Positions 33,895 through 42,558 of a DNA stretch of 46,137 nucleotides are shown here, piece by piece (within the stretch, counting starts at the first letter, position 1; every line of letters begins with the position of its first letter). The DNA comes from CAVDRM01 sp963611355 (GTDB lineage Bacteria; Bacillota; Clostridia; Christensenellales; Aristaeellaceae): NCBI GenBank assembly GCA_963611355.1, contig CAVDRM010000016.1:1-46137 (forward strand). The letters run 5' to 3'. The notes under the pieces are model-generated. The model did no database searches, had not been told where the DNA came from, and saw only the letters and a list, made by a program, of their open reading frames with translations. The position numbers and the translations under genes were made by a program.

Positions 33895-34542
33895 GTGCAG
33901 TACCGCCGCCTTGATTTGTCTGCCGACCCGCGGCACGAGCATTTTGCATATTTCAATTCCATGGCAGACCCTTATGTCGGCCTGACCATGCAGGTGGATA
34001 TCACCGCGTTTCTTGCCGCTGTCAAAACAGCTGAAAAACCGTTTTTTCTGAGCTTTCTGTATTGCCTCGGCAGCGCGGCGAATGCCGTTGCGGAGCTGCG
34101 GCGCAGGATAGCCGACGGCGGCATCATTGAATTTGACACCTGCGACGCATCCTATACCGTCATGCGGGAAAACGGTACATACGGCTATGGCCGCGTGGCC
34201 TTCGGCATGCTGTTTAAAGACTATCTCGCCGCGGCCGTGCCGCAGCATGAGCAGGCCAAGGCACACGCTACGATTGCAATTGACGAGGATGAGCCGAGCT
34301 TTCTTTTCGTTTCCTCCGTGCCTTGGCTGCATTACACCTCACTTCGGCAGCCGACTCCTGTTCCGGCGGATTCAAACCCGCGCATCACCTTCGGAAAATA
34401 TGAAACGGAAAACGGCAAAACGCTCATTCCCGTGACGCTGCTGGCCAACCATGCCCTCGTTGACGGCCTGCATATCGCGCAGTTTTATTCCGTGCTCGAT
34501 GCCCAGCTTGCCGCCGTTGCGCAGGCATTGTCGGAACGATAA
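33895..34542 (+). CDS. Chloramphenicol acetyltransferase-like protein
   Basis: The 215-residue protein has the CAT fold: 'FLSFLYCLGSAANAVAELRRRI', 'FDTCDASYTVM' and the active-site strand 'ANHALVDGLHIAQFYSVLD'. Classical CAT reads HHAVxDG; here the first His is Asn, while the catalytic second His and the Asp are kept. Whether it acetylates chloramphenicol is uncertain; chromosomal homologues often have other acyl acceptors. The start is GTG 33895 with AAAGGAG nine bases upstream. It ends at a strong terminator. Confidence 0.85.
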   Translation: MQYRRLDLSADPRHEHFAYFNSMADPYVGLTMQVDITAFLAAVKTAEKPFFLSFLYCLGSAANAVAELRRRIADGGIIEFDTCDASYTVMRENGTYGYGRVAFGMLFKDYLAAAVPQHEQAKAHATIAIDEDEPSFLFVSSVPWLHYTSLRQPTPVPADSNPRITFGKYETENGKTLIPVTLLANHALVDGLHIAQFYSVLDAQLAAVAQALSER

Positions 34543-34553
34543 GCTTATAAAAC

Positions 34554-34590
34554 AAAAACCCGCCGCAAGACAGCCTTGCGGTGGGTTTTG
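34554..34590. terminator. Bidirectional terminator between CAT-like and lctD-like genes
   Basis: AAAACCCGCCGCAAG pairs with CTTGCGGTGGGTTTT (one G·U) around a 5-base loop. The A/T ends give a U-tract on both strands, so it can stop both converging transcripts. Confidence 0.88.
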
Positions 34591-34599
34591 CATGTATTC

Positions 34600-35997
34600 T
34601 TATACCACTTTTCCGGGGTTCAGAATGCCGTTGGGGTCAAAGGCCTGCTTGATGCCGCGCATAAGCCGAAGCTGCGTTTCACCCAAGCTTTCAGCAAGGA
34701 AGGCGCGTTTGGCGTGGCCGATGCCATGTTCGCCGGAAACCGCGCCGTTCAGCGCCGTCGCCGCATCGTACAGGGCGTCCATGACCTCGTGTACCTTGTC
34801 CTTCCACTCGGCATCGGACAGACCGTCCTGACAGGCGTAAATATGCAAATTACCGTCGCCCGCATGACCGAAGGAGCAGATACGGACGCCCGTCGTCCTG
34901 CCGATTTCCACGCTCTTTTTAACGAAGGCGGCAATGCGGTCACGCGGCACGACCACATCGCACTCGTCCATGCTCGGCGTGCCGCCCTTGATGGCTTCCA
35001 AAAAAGCGCCGCGGGCATTCCAGATGCTCTCCTTGCGCTCATCGGTGTCGGCCAGTAGCACATCCTTTGCGCCAAGGCTTAGGCACAGGTCGGTCAGCGC
35101 GTCAATGGAGGGCTTCAGTGCGTCCGCGCTTGTGCCGTCCAAGCGCACCAAGAGGTAAGCGTCCGCGCTGGTATCGGGAAACTGCTTGCCCAAGTACCTT
35201 TCGGCGCTGGCGATGACCTCGCGTTCCATGAACTCGACAGCCGTCGGCTCACACCCGCAGGACAGCACGGCAGGGACGGCCTCGATACAGGCGTCCAAAT
35301 CATCAAAGGGAATGAGAAGGCTTAAATTGGTCTTCGGTTCAGGGATGAGCTTGACCGTGAGCTTGGTGAGGAACGCCAGCGTTCCCTCGCTGCCCACCAT
35401 GAGGTTAATCAGGCTGTAGCCGCTGGAGGTCTTGACATTCTTGCCGCCCAGTTCCATGACAGAGCCGTCCGCCAACACGATTTCCATGCCCAAGACATAG
35501 TTGCGGGTGACGCCGTAGCGAACGGCGCGCATACCGCCCGCATTCGTCATGGCATTTCCGCCCATCGTGGCGGTTTTTTCGCCGGGGTCCGGCGGATAGA
35601 AAAGCCCCGTGCCTTCGAGCGATTTCGGAAATTCCATCAGCAGAACGCCCGGCTCGACGGTGGCGGTCATGTTCTTGGTATCCACCTCCAGCACCTTTTT
35701 CATCTTTTCGGTGGAAAGGATGATGCCGCCGTCGATGGCCACGCAGCCGCCGCACAAGCCCGTGCCTGCGCCGCGGGGGGTCACGGCGATGTTATGCTCG
35801 TTGCAATACTTCAGGGTCTTGCTGATTTCCTCGGTCGTCAGCGCCTGAAGCACCGCTTCGGGCAGGAAATGGCCGTACTCGGTCATTTCGTCATGGTCAT
35901 AGTCGGTCGAAATCGCTTCACCGCTGAAAACGCGGCCGGGCATCAGCGCCTCAAAGAAGGCAAGATCCCGCTTGTCGACTTTCTTGAACGGCTTCAT
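34600..35997 (-). CDS. FAD-linked D-lactate/glycolate dehydrogenase subunit (LctD-like)
   Basis: The 465-residue flavoprotein has the PCMH-type FAD domain ('TPRGAGTGLCGGCVAI', 'NAMTNAGGMRAVRYGVTRNYVLGME', 'SEGTLAFLTKLTVKLIP') and the GlcD C-terminal domain ending 'GHAGDGNLHIY' and 'GEHGIGHAKR'. It oxidises 2-hydroxyacids such as lactate. With the ferredoxin-EtfA and EtfB just upstream it matches the electron-confurcating LctBCD complex of Acetobacterium woodii, which couples lactate oxidation by NAD+ to ferredoxin oxidation. The start at 35997 follows AAAGGAGG and lies one base after the etfA stop. Confidence 0.88.
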   Translation of the reverse strand: MKPFKKVDKRDLAFFEALMPGRVFSGEAISTDYDHDEMTEYGHFLPEAVLQALTTEEISKTLKYCNEHNIAVTPRGAGTGLCGGCVAIDGGIILSTEKMKKVLEVDTKNMTATVEPGVLLMEFPKSLEGTGLFYPPDPGEKTATMGGNAMTNAGGMRAVRYGVTRNYVLGMEIVLADGSVMELGGKNVKTSSGYSLINLMVGSEGTLAFLTKLTVKLIPEPKTNLSLLIPFDDLDACIEAVPAVLSCGCEPTAVEFMEREVIASAERYLGKQFPDTSADAYLLVRLDGTSADALKPSIDALTDLCLSLGAKDVLLADTDERKESIWNARGAFLEAIKGGTPSMDECDVVVPRDRIAAFVKKSVEIGRTTGVRICSFGHAGDGNLHIYACQDGLSDAEWKDKVHEVMDALYDAATALNGAVSGEHGIGHAKRAFLAESLGETQLRLMRGIKQAFDPNGILNPGKVV

Positions 35998-35998
35998 G

Positions 35999-37195
35999 TT
36001 ATCTGCCCTCCTTTTCTGCCTTGAGCTGTGCAATCAGCTCCGGCACGATTTGATACAAATCGCCTACGATGCCGATGTGCGCCACGCTGAAAATCGGCGC
36101 ATCGGGGTCGCTGTTGATGGCAATGATATGGTCGCTGGCGTTCATGCAGGCGGTGAACTGAATCGCGCCGCTCACGCCGCAGGTGATGATGAGCTTGGGA
36201 CGCACCGTGCGGCCGGACAGACCGATTTGTCGGGCATTGGTCGTCCAGCCCTTTTCCACGAGCGGACGGCTGGTCGCCCAATCGCCGCCCAGCAGGGAGG
36301 CCAGTTCCTTCACCATGTCAAGGTCGGCTTCCTTTTGCAGACCACGGCCGCCGACCACGAGGATTTCCGCATCGGAAATCGTCTTTCCGGCGGGAACGGG
36401 CACGGTCTTCACATGGGTGACGACAGATGCCGCCGCGCTCTTGGGCAGTTTGCGGAGGATGACCTTGCCGTCCGCCGCTTCATTGCGCACGGGCGCATCC
36501 ATGACCTTATAGCGCACGGTGGCGAACTGCGGGCGCGTGTGTGTGGTGACAATCTGCGCCATGATATTGCCGCCGAAGGCCGGACGAATCTGCACAAGGT
36601 CGGTGCTGTCGCGCAGCTCCAGACGGGTGCAGTCGGCGGTCAGGCCGGTATGGAAACGGGTGCTCAGGCGCGGCGCAAGGCTGCGGCCGAGGGACGTTGC
36701 CCCAACCAGCACGACGCTGGGCTTGATGAGCTTAATGCAGTCCTCCACGCAGCTTGCGAAGGCATCGGCGCGGAAGAAGCCCAGCTCCGGACTGTCATAC
36801 ACATAAATTTCGCTGACGCCGTAGTGCCGAAGCTCCTCGGCATAGGCGCTCACGCCGTCACCGACCAGCACGGTCTTCACCGTGTAGCCGGGGACGGACT
36901 TGGCCAATTCCTTGGCTTTGCCAATCAGCTCAAGGCTTACGGGATGCAGCCGGCCGCCGGAAACCTCGCTGAAGACGAGGATATCATTCCATTTGCTCTT
37001 ATCGACGCTCTCGACCTTGGTCTCCAGCTTCAAAATAGCCTTTTCGGGACAGTTCTTCACGCAGATTCCGCAGACCTTGCAGGCCGCGTTCAGCTCCGGC
37101 TTCCCGTCCTTCATGTCAATCGCCCCAAACGGGCAGTTGCTCGCGCAGAGACCGCAGCCGCTGCATTTGCGCTCCAAAATTGCGATTTGAGCCAT
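35999..37195 (-). CDS. Electron transfer flavoprotein alpha subunit with ferredoxin domain (LctC-like)
   Basis: The 398-residue protein starts with two [4Fe-4S] motifs (C11, C14, C17, C21 and C39, C42, C45, C49), then an EtfA core ('HPVSLELIGKAKELA', 'LVGATSLGRSLAPRLSTRFHTGLTADCT') and the FAD signature near the C-terminus ('GLSGRTVRPKLIITCGVSGAIQFTACM', 'AINSDPDAPIFSVAH'). EtfA with an N-terminal ferredoxin is typical of flavin-based bifurcating or confurcating Etf in anaerobes. It is flanked by EtfB and the FAD dehydrogenase in the lctB–lctC–lctD order. Confidence 0.93.
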   Translation of the reverse strand: MAQIAILERKCSGCGLCASNCPFGAIDMKDGKPELNAACKVCGICVKNCPEKAILKLETKVESVDKSKWNDILVFSEVSGGRLHPVSLELIGKAKELAKSVPGYTVKTVLVGDGVSAYAEELRHYGVSEIYVYDSPELGFFRADAFASCVEDCIKLIKPSVVLVGATSLGRSLAPRLSTRFHTGLTADCTRLELRDSTDLVQIRPAFGGNIMAQIVTTHTRPQFATVRYKVMDAPVRNEAADGKVILRKLPKSAAASVVTHVKTVPVPAGKTISDAEILVVGGRGLQKEADLDMVKELASLLGGDWATSRPLVEKGWTTNARQIGLSGRTVRPKLIITCGVSGAIQFTACMNASDHIIAINSDPDAPIFSVAHIGIVGDLYQIVPELIAQLKAEKEGR

Positions 37196-37213
37196 CGTTG
37201 CCGTCTCCTTTCC

Positions 37214-37993
37214 TTAAATGAACTTCCACTTTTTGAGGGTATCGTGCAGCCGCTTGGCACTGTCCGCGCCCGTCCATGTTTCCTTTTCAACATCATTCTG
37301 AGGCGGGAAAATTCTCTCCACGGCGGTGGCGCTGCCGGTCAGACCGTAATGCGACGCATCGGTGTCCAGGAAGCTGTCCAGCCCCTGAATATGGATTTCC
37401 TTGTCCGCAATTTCCTTGGCGGTCTTCAGGCTGGGGAGACGGGGCATGAAAATGTCCTGCTCCACCGTGATGAGACACGGGAAGGGCATATGCGCCGTTT
37501 CAATCACAGCCTGAAGCTGCTGCTCGACGTCAATGCCGTCGCCCTTGACCTCGATGCGGCTGACCCACGCGGCATGGGGGATGCCCATGTATTCGGCAAT
37601 GGCAGGGCCGACCTGCGCGGTATCGCCGTCCGTCGTCTGCTTGCCGCAGAGAATCAAATCAAAGTCGCCGACGCTGCGGATGGCCTGAGACAGGGTGTAG
37701 CTGGTCGCCAGCACGTCCGCGCCGCCCAGACGACGGTCGCTGAACACATAGCCGTCGTCCGCGCCCATCATATAGGCTTCCTTTATAATGGCCTGCGCCT
37801 GCGGCGGTCCCATCGTGCCGACCGTCACCGTGCCGCCGTTGATTTCGCGCAGACGAAGCGCGGTCTCCAAAGCGTACAGGTCATAGGGATTCATCTTGCT
37901 GGCCACGCCGCTGCGCTTGAGAACGCCCGTCTGCTCGTCCACCTGCACCTTGTTCGTGGACGGCACCTGCTTGATGCAAACAAAGATATTCAT
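37214..37993 (-). CDS. Electron transfer flavoprotein beta subunit (LctB-like)
   Basis: A 259-residue EtfB: 'NIFVCIKQVPSTNKVQVDEQTGVLKR', 'MNPYDLYALETALRLRE', then 'LILCGKQTTDGDTAQVGPAIAEYMG' where the AMP/FAD-binding loop lies. In bifurcating Etf this subunit holds the bifurcating FAD and binds NAD. ATG 37993 follows GAAAGGAG; the longer frame to 38008 lies over the ribosome site. It is the first gene of the operon and sits behind a 15 bp palindrome. Confidence 0.93.
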   Translation of the reverse strand: MNIFVCIKQVPSTNKVQVDEQTGVLKRSGVASKMNPYDLYALETALRLREINGGTVTVGTMGPPQAQAIIKEAYMMGADDGYVFSDRRLGGADVLATSYTLSQAIRSVGDFDLILCGKQTTDGDTAQVGPAIAEYMGIPHAAWVSRIEVKGDGIDVEQQLQAVIETAHMPFPCLITVEQDIFMPRLPSLKTAKEIADKEIHIQGLDSFLDTDASHYGLTGSATAVERIFPPQNDVEKETWTGADSAKRLHDTLKKWKFI

Positions 37994-38047
37994 AATTGCT
38001 CCTTTCAAAAATTATCCTATTGCATACGCAATCAATCCGTTCGTATC

Positions 38048-38062
38048 GGTATATAATATACC
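38048..38062. promoter_or_regulatory. Perfect 15 bp palindrome ahead of the lct-like operon
   Basis: GGTATAT-A-ATATACC is a perfect inverted repeat, 55 bases upstream of the lctB-like ATG. FadR-type GntR regulators of lactate genes (LldR, LutR) bind GGT...ACC sites, so it may be an operator. No such regulator is in the window. The remaining 38063–38267 AT-rich stretch shows nothing else that I recognise. Confidence 0.5.
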
Positions 38063-38267
38063 AATTCGTCCAAACCGTATGGATAGCTTTGCCATCTGAC
38101 GGCTGATTGGCATAAACTCACCCTGTCGAGCCGAAAGTATTGGCAGACTAAACACCAGATATTATAACACCAACTTTTTTCGGATACAATTTCAATTTAT
38201 ACGAATTTATTTACATGAATTATGATGAATGCGTAAAAAGACAATATTTTCGGCGGCATTTCCGTCA

Positions 38268-38296
38268 TTGCTTTTTCTTCTGTGACATGATATGCT
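38268..38296 (+). promoter_or_regulatory. Weak promoter candidate for the MATE gene
   Basis: TTGCTT (38268–38273) and TATGCT (38291–38296) at 17-base spacing. Both boxes deviate from consensus. Confidence 0.35.
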
Positions 38297-38335
38297 ATCC
38301 GTGACGGCTGATTGAGCTTTAAGGAGAGTGTCGCT

Positions 38336-39742
38336 TTGGAGCATACGGAACGTTTCCCCTGGATGCGGTTTATTCGCTCGGTGGCGGTGATTGCCGTGCC
38401 GGTCGCGCTGCAAAATCTGTTGACGACGACGGGCAGCATGGTGGATACGCTGATGATTTCGTCCTTGGGGCAGACGAGCGTCGGTGCGGTCGGGCTGTGC
38501 GCCCAGTTTTCATCGCTGTTTTTTTCGGGCTATTGGGGCTTTGTCGGCGGCGGGATGCTGTTTTTCTCCCAGTATTGGGGAAACAAGGACCATGACGGCA
38601 TCACCCGCTCCTACGGCATCACAATGGCCTTCCTGCTGACGGTGGGGCTGCTGTTCGGGCTGGTATCCACGCTGAAGCCGGAATTTATCATGCGCCTGTA
38701 CACGGACAAGGAAGAAATTCAAAAAATCGGCGTGGAATATCTGCGCATTGTCGGGCTTTCCTACCCCGTTCAGGTCATCGCGGTCGCCATGAGCGCCCTG
38801 CTGCGCAGCACGGAGCGGGTGCGCGTGCCGCTCGTCGGCTCGGCGGCGGCGCTGGTCACGAACATCACCTTCAATGCGCTGCTGATTTACGGCCATTTAG
38901 GGTTTCCCGCGCTCGGTGTGCGCGGCGCGGCAATTGCCACGGTGATGGCCGCCATCGTCAATGTGCTGACCATCGTGCTGGTCTCCAAGGTTAAAAAATA
39001 TCCGTATCTGCTGGAATTCCGCCGCCATTTCCGCTGGACGAAGGCTGCGGTGCGTGAATATCTGCGCAAGTGCTTTCCCATCATCTGCAATGAGCTGCTC
39101 ATCGGCGTGGGGCTGATGTGCATCAATATGGTGCTTGGGCGGCAGTCCGAGAACGCGATTGCGGCAACGGCCGTATTCAGGACGCTGGAGGGCTTCGTTA
39201 TCGGCTTCTTTACCGGCTTTTCCATCGCTGCGTCCGTGTTGGTCGGGAAGAGCGTCGGCGCCGGCGAATTAAAAGAAGCATATGAGCGCGCCAAGAGGCT
39301 GGTGCTTTTATGCGGGTCATGCATCCTCGTGGTTTGCCTTGCCCTGGTCGCTTCGCGGCATCTCATCATCAACGCCATGCACCTGTACGGCGAGGCGCAC
39401 GACATCTGCTCCGGAATGCTCGTCATCTACTGTGCGGCGGCGGTCATTCGCATGTGCAACTGGACGCAGAACGACACCTTCCGCTCCGCGGGCGATGCCA
39501 CCTTCGGAACGCTGCTGGAAATCACCTTCATGTTCGTCATGGTCGTGCCGTGCGTGTATATCAGCGGCATGGTGCTGAAGCTGCCGTACCTCTTGATTTT
39601 CGCCTGCTGCTATATCGATGAGCCGATTCGCGTCTGCCTGATGCTGCGCCATCTCCGCTCCGGCAAATGGATTCGTCCCGTCACGCCGGAGGGCAAAGAG
39701 GCTCTGCCGAAATTCATGAAAGAGCTGCATGAAAAAACATAA
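38336..39742 (+). CDS. MATE-family efflux transporter
   Basis: A 468-residue protein with about 12 membrane helices and the MATE landmarks 'VALQNLLTTTGSMVDTLMIS' (helix 1), 'GGGMLFFSQYWGNKDHDG' (helix 2) and a pseudo-repeat in the second half ('IAASVLVGKSVGAGELKEAYERAKR'). It exports drugs or metabolites by Na+ or H+ exchange. I start at TTG 38336, since AAGGAGAG lies seven to nine bases upstream. Its stop is directly followed by the next promoter. Confidence 0.9.
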   Translation: MEHTERFPWMRFIRSVAVIAVPVALQNLLTTTGSMVDTLMISSLGQTSVGAVGLCAQFSSLFFSGYWGFVGGGMLFFSQYWGNKDHDGITRSYGITMAFLLTVGLLFGLVSTLKPEFIMRLYTDKEEIQKIGVEYLRIVGLSYPVQVIAVAMSALLRSTERVRVPLVGSAAALVTNITFNALLIYGHLGFPALGVRGAAIATVMAAIVNVLTIVLVSKVKKYPYLLEFRRHFRWTKAAVREYLRKCFPIICNELLIGVGLMCINMVLGRQSENAIAATAVFRTLEGFVIGFFTGFSIAASVLVGKSVGAGELKEAYERAKRLVLLCGSCILVVCLALVASRHLIINAMHLYGEAHDICSGMLVIYCAAAVIRMCNWTQNDTFRSAGDATFGTLLEITFMFVMVVPCVYISGMVLKLPYLLIFACCYIDEPIRVCLMLRHLRSGKWIRPVTPEGKEALPKFMKELHEKT

Positions 39743-39771
39743 TTGCAAAGTCGAACAATTTCTTATATAAT
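39743..39771 (+). promoter_or_regulatory. Promoter for the NlpC/P60-like gene
   Basis: TTGCAA (39743–39748) and perfect TATAAT (39766–39771) at 17-base spacing, immediately after the MATE stop. Confidence 0.75.
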
Positions 39772-39805
39772 AAAGCCATACCTTAACAGAAAGGATTTTG
39801 AAACG

Positions 39806-40702
39806 ATGATGAAGAAGCTGCTGTCTCTGCTGTGCCTGATGGCTCTGCTTTGCGCAGGCGCTTCGGCGGAGCTTGTGAAAAACCAATATCTGGATGCGGC
39901 ATTTCCCGCGCTGGAAGAGGGAAATCCCTTTGTAGCGCGTTACGAGGAAGCAACGGGCGCGGACATCACGCCCCTGATTTCCATCGGCATTCCTTACACC
40001 TTCGGCGGGCAGGATGCGCGGTACCTGTTCAAGGTGCGTAAAATTACGCAGGTGTCCAAGTACGGCGCGGTGGGGACAAAGTGCATCTGGGGCTTTGACT
40101 GTTCCGGCTTCACCCGCTGGATTCAGCAGCAGGTGGGTGACCCGATGCATCCCTCCCTGTCACAAATGATTCTGAAGCGCAGCCAATACAGGGATTACCG
40201 CCTGGAGGAGCTTGTGCTGGAGGGCGGCAAGTACACTCCTTCTTATTTTAAGGGCGAGAAGCTGTCTGCTGAGGAGATTGCGGAGCGGCTTCAGGTGGGC
40301 GATCTTTTGGCGGCCAAGCACAGCGGACGGCATGTGCTGATGTACATCGGCACCCTGCGCGACTATGGCTATGACGAGGAAAGCGCGGGCGAGGCTGCGG
40401 CATTTTTGGATTATCCGCTGATGATAAACAGCGGCAACGACCCCAACTATATCACCCGTACCCAGCAGTATATCGACGAAAACGGGCTGGACGCCAAGCC
40501 GTCCAAGGGCGGCGTGACCGTGTCCATCGTCGGCATGGCGGAGACGGACGCGCCGCATCTCAATGAAAGCGGCGCGAAGCCCTTCTACTATTATGAGCTG
40601 GCGGACGGCTATCAGCTCTCCGTCTATGACATGATGGGCGCATCGTCTTATATCTTCTGGCGCACGCCCGCAAACGAGCGCGGCACGGCAAAAGCTGAAT
40701 AA
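39806..40702 (+). CDS. Secreted NlpC/P60-like cysteine hydrolase
   Basis: A 298-residue exported protein. Residues 1–21 are a signal peptide (ends 'AGASA'). The NlpC/P60 catalytic Cys is C99 in 'GFDCSGFTRWIQQ' and the His is H176 in 'SGRHVLMYIG'. Such enzymes cut D-Glu–mDAP or related bonds in peptidoglycan. Between Cys and His there is a roughly 70-residue insert, and no SH3 or LysM domain is present. The ATG at 39806 follows AAAGGA. It shares a likely transcript with the YfcE-like gene 28 bases downstream. Confidence 0.85.
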   Translation: MMKKLLSLLCLMALLCAGASAELVKNQYLDAAFPALEEGNPFVARYEEATGADITPLISIGIPYTFGGQDARYLFKVRKITQVSKYGAVGTKCIWGFDCSGFTRWIQQQVGDPMHPSLSQMILKRSQYRDYRLEELVLEGGKYTPSYFKGEKLSAEEIAERLQVGDLLAAKHSGRHVLMYIGTLRDYGYDEESAGEAAAFLDYPLMINSGNDPNYITRTQQYIDENGLDAKPSKGGVTVSIVGMAETDAPHLNESGAKPFYYYELADGYQLSVYDMMGASSYIFWRTPANERGTAKAE

Positions 40703-40730
40703 CGACACGGCAAAAGGAGGCCTTCCTTTT

Positions 40731-41273
40731 ATGAAAATGATGATTGCATCAGATATTCACGGCTCGGCACTGTACTGCAAAAGGCTGCTGGAGCGCTTTG
40801 ATAAGGAGGGCTGTGAGCGCCTGATTCTGCTGGGCGACCTTTTATATCACGGCCCGCGCAATGCCCTGCCGGACGGTTATGACCCGCCGCGGGTTGCCGA
40901 AATGCTGAACGAGCGGAAGGATAAGCTCCTCTGCGTGCGCGGCAACTGCGATGCGGAGGTTGACCGGATGGTGCTGCACTTTCCCATCGGGGCGGATTAT
41001 GCCGTGATGCCGCTGGGCAGCCGCCTGCTTTATATGACGCACGGCCATCTTTTTGACGAAGCCGACCCGCTCCCGCTGTCTGACGGCGACATCTATCTTT
41101 TCGGCCATATCCATGTCCCCAAATGCGAGGAGAAGGGCGGCGTCATGCGCCTCAACCCCGGCTCTGTATCCATCCCCAAGGAGGAAAGCCGCCGCAGCTG
41201 CATGACGCTTGAAAACGGCCTGTTCACTTGGAAAACGCTGGAGGGCGAGACCTTTCAGACGTGGCAGGCGTAA
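40731..41273 (+). CDS. Metallophosphoesterase, YfcE family
   Basis: A 180-residue calcineurin-type phosphodiesterase: 'MIASDIHGS', 'LILLGDLLYHGPRNALP', 'GNCDAEVDR', 'TMTHGHLF'-like 'YMTHGHLFDE' and 'LFGHIHVPKC' with all metal ligands. E. coli YfcE hydrolyses artificial phosphodiesters; its physiological substrate is unknown. AAAAGGAGG precedes the ATG at 40731. Confidence 0.93.
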   Translation: MKMMIASDIHGSALYCKRLLERFDKEGCERLILLGDLLYHGPRNALPDGYDPPRVAEMLNERKDKLLCVRGNCDAEVDRMVLHFPIGADYAVMPLGSRLLYMTHGHLFDEADPLPLSDGDIYLFGHIHVPKCEEKGGVMRLNPGSVSIPKEESRRSCMTLENGLFTWKTLEGETFQTWQA

Positions 41274-41433
41274 CGGCTCTTTCGAGCGAAAGCAGGATAA
41301 AGCGGTTATGCTTTTATTGGTAAAAGACTGAAATTGAGTGAAATTGCTCGAAAGCCGGACTTGCCGAAAAATCCAATCCCACAGCGGTGCGAAAGAAGGA
41401 GAGTATTCAATCGAAACCGGCGGAGGTGATATT

Positions 41434-41952
41434 CTGCGAGCATATGAAAATAAGGAAGAACTCAAAGATAAAATCAATAAAGCATTTGAGAAATATATTT
41501 CGGAATTTGACGATATTCCGGAAGCCTTAAAGGATAAGATAGTGGATGGGGTTGACAGAACGCCGGCGGAAAACCTTGCTTATCAGGTGGGGTGGACAAC
41601 CTTATTGCTTCAATGGGAAAAAGCTGAACGAAAGGGCCTTCCGGTCAAGACGCCGTCGGATGCATTCAGGTGGAATCAGCTCGGTGAATTATATCAGTGG
41701 TTCACGGATACATATGCTCATTTATCACTCCAAGCGTTAAAAGCCAAATTAAATGAAAATATCAATTCCATCTGTGCAATGATTGATTCACTCAGCGAGG
41801 AAGAATTATTTAAGCCGCATATGAGAAAATGGGCGGATGAAGCGACTAAAACAGCGGTATGGGAAGTCTATAAGTTTATTCATGTGAATACTGTCGCACC
41901 CTTTGGAACGTTCAGAACAAAAATCAGAAAATGGAAGAAGACCGCGCTGTAA
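41434..41952 (+). CDS. ClbS/DfsB-family four-helix protein
   Basis: The 172-residue protein belongs to the ClbS/DfsB family (DinB-like helical bundle): 'ENKEELKDKINKAFEKYISEFDDIP', 'DRTPAENLAYQVGWTTLLLQWE', 'WNQLGELYQWFTDTYAHLSL' and 'VAPFGTFRTKIRKWKK'. ClbS protects DNA from colibactin, but most members have no known role. No ATG exists at the homologous start; the CTG at 41434, 5–6 bases after GGAGGT, aligns with the usual Met, so the start may be non-canonical or mutated. The gene is clearly AT-richer than its neighbours, which suggests recent transfer. Confidence 0.8.
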   Translation: MRAYENKEELKDKINKAFEKYISEFDDIPEALKDKIVDGVDRTPAENLAYQVGWTTLLLQWEKAERKGLPVKTPSDAFRWNQLGELYQWFTDTYAHLSLQALKAKLNENINSICAMIDSLSEEELFKPHMRKWADEATKTAVWEVYKFIHVNTVAPFGTFRTKIRKWKKTAL

Positions 41953-42102
41953 ATTCCGGTTGTTCATGGAGATAACAAAAACAGCCGAAGCAGGAAGCGG
42001 TCAAGATAAACGGCGTCTCCATGCGCCGCTTTCCATATGCCGGCAATCAAAATGTCTATCAACGTAAGCGCCTGTCATCCACCAACAGTCCCGCGCTCCC
42101 AA

Positions 42103-42558
42103 TCACGGAACAATCAGCACCTCCGTTTTTTCATTGACCAAATCAAACACCCTGCAGGCATCGGCATCGCTCAGGGCAATGCACCCTGCCGTCCAGTCCG
42201 TTTCCGTACCGCCGCCGTGGATGCAGATTTCGCCGCCCAGCACTGTTCCCCACGGCGGGCGCAGATGCTCCCGCTCAGCCCTTTCAAACAGCGGCAGGAG
42301 GGAAGCATCCATATCGCCGCGCTCGGCGGCTGCGCGGGCGTCCGCAAGGGACGGATAGCTCAAGCCCAGGGACGCGCCATACTTGCCGTGCTCCTTTTTC
42401 AGGCACACAAAATATGCGCCCTCCGGCGTACGGCCGTCCCCCTCGTGCGTTTTTTGGCCGACAGGCGCACGGCCAAGCGCAATGGGACAGGCAAAAACCG
42501 TCTGTTCGCCCTCTAAAACACTCAAACGGCGCACGGCTTTTTGAATCAATATGCGCAT
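42103..42558 (-). CDS. L,D-transpeptidase (YkuD) domain protein without signal peptide
   Basis: The 151-residue protein has the YkuD catalytic block 'ICIHGGGTETDWTAGCIALSD' (H114, C126), and upstream 'GRAPVGQKTHEGDGRTPEGAYFVCLK'. YkuD enzymes make or attach L,D crosslinks in peptidoglycan. I see no signal peptide, transmembrane helix or LysM domain, although the active site is normally extracytoplasmic. The ATG shares one base with the DUF2284 stop (TAATG), so they are co-translated. Confidence 0.87.
   Translation of the reverse strand: MRILIQKAVRRLSVLEGEQTVFACPIALGRAPVGQKTHEGDGRTPEGAYFVCLKKEHGKYGASLGLSYPSLADARAAAERGDMDASLLPLFERAEREHLRPPWGTVLGGEICIHGGGTETDWTAGCIALSDADACRVFDLVNEKTEVLIVP

Noticed and set aside
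35972..38056. A 694-codon rightward frame over the lct-like operon
   Set aside because: It is antisense to three well-recognised Etf and dehydrogenase genes, and has no family resemblance.
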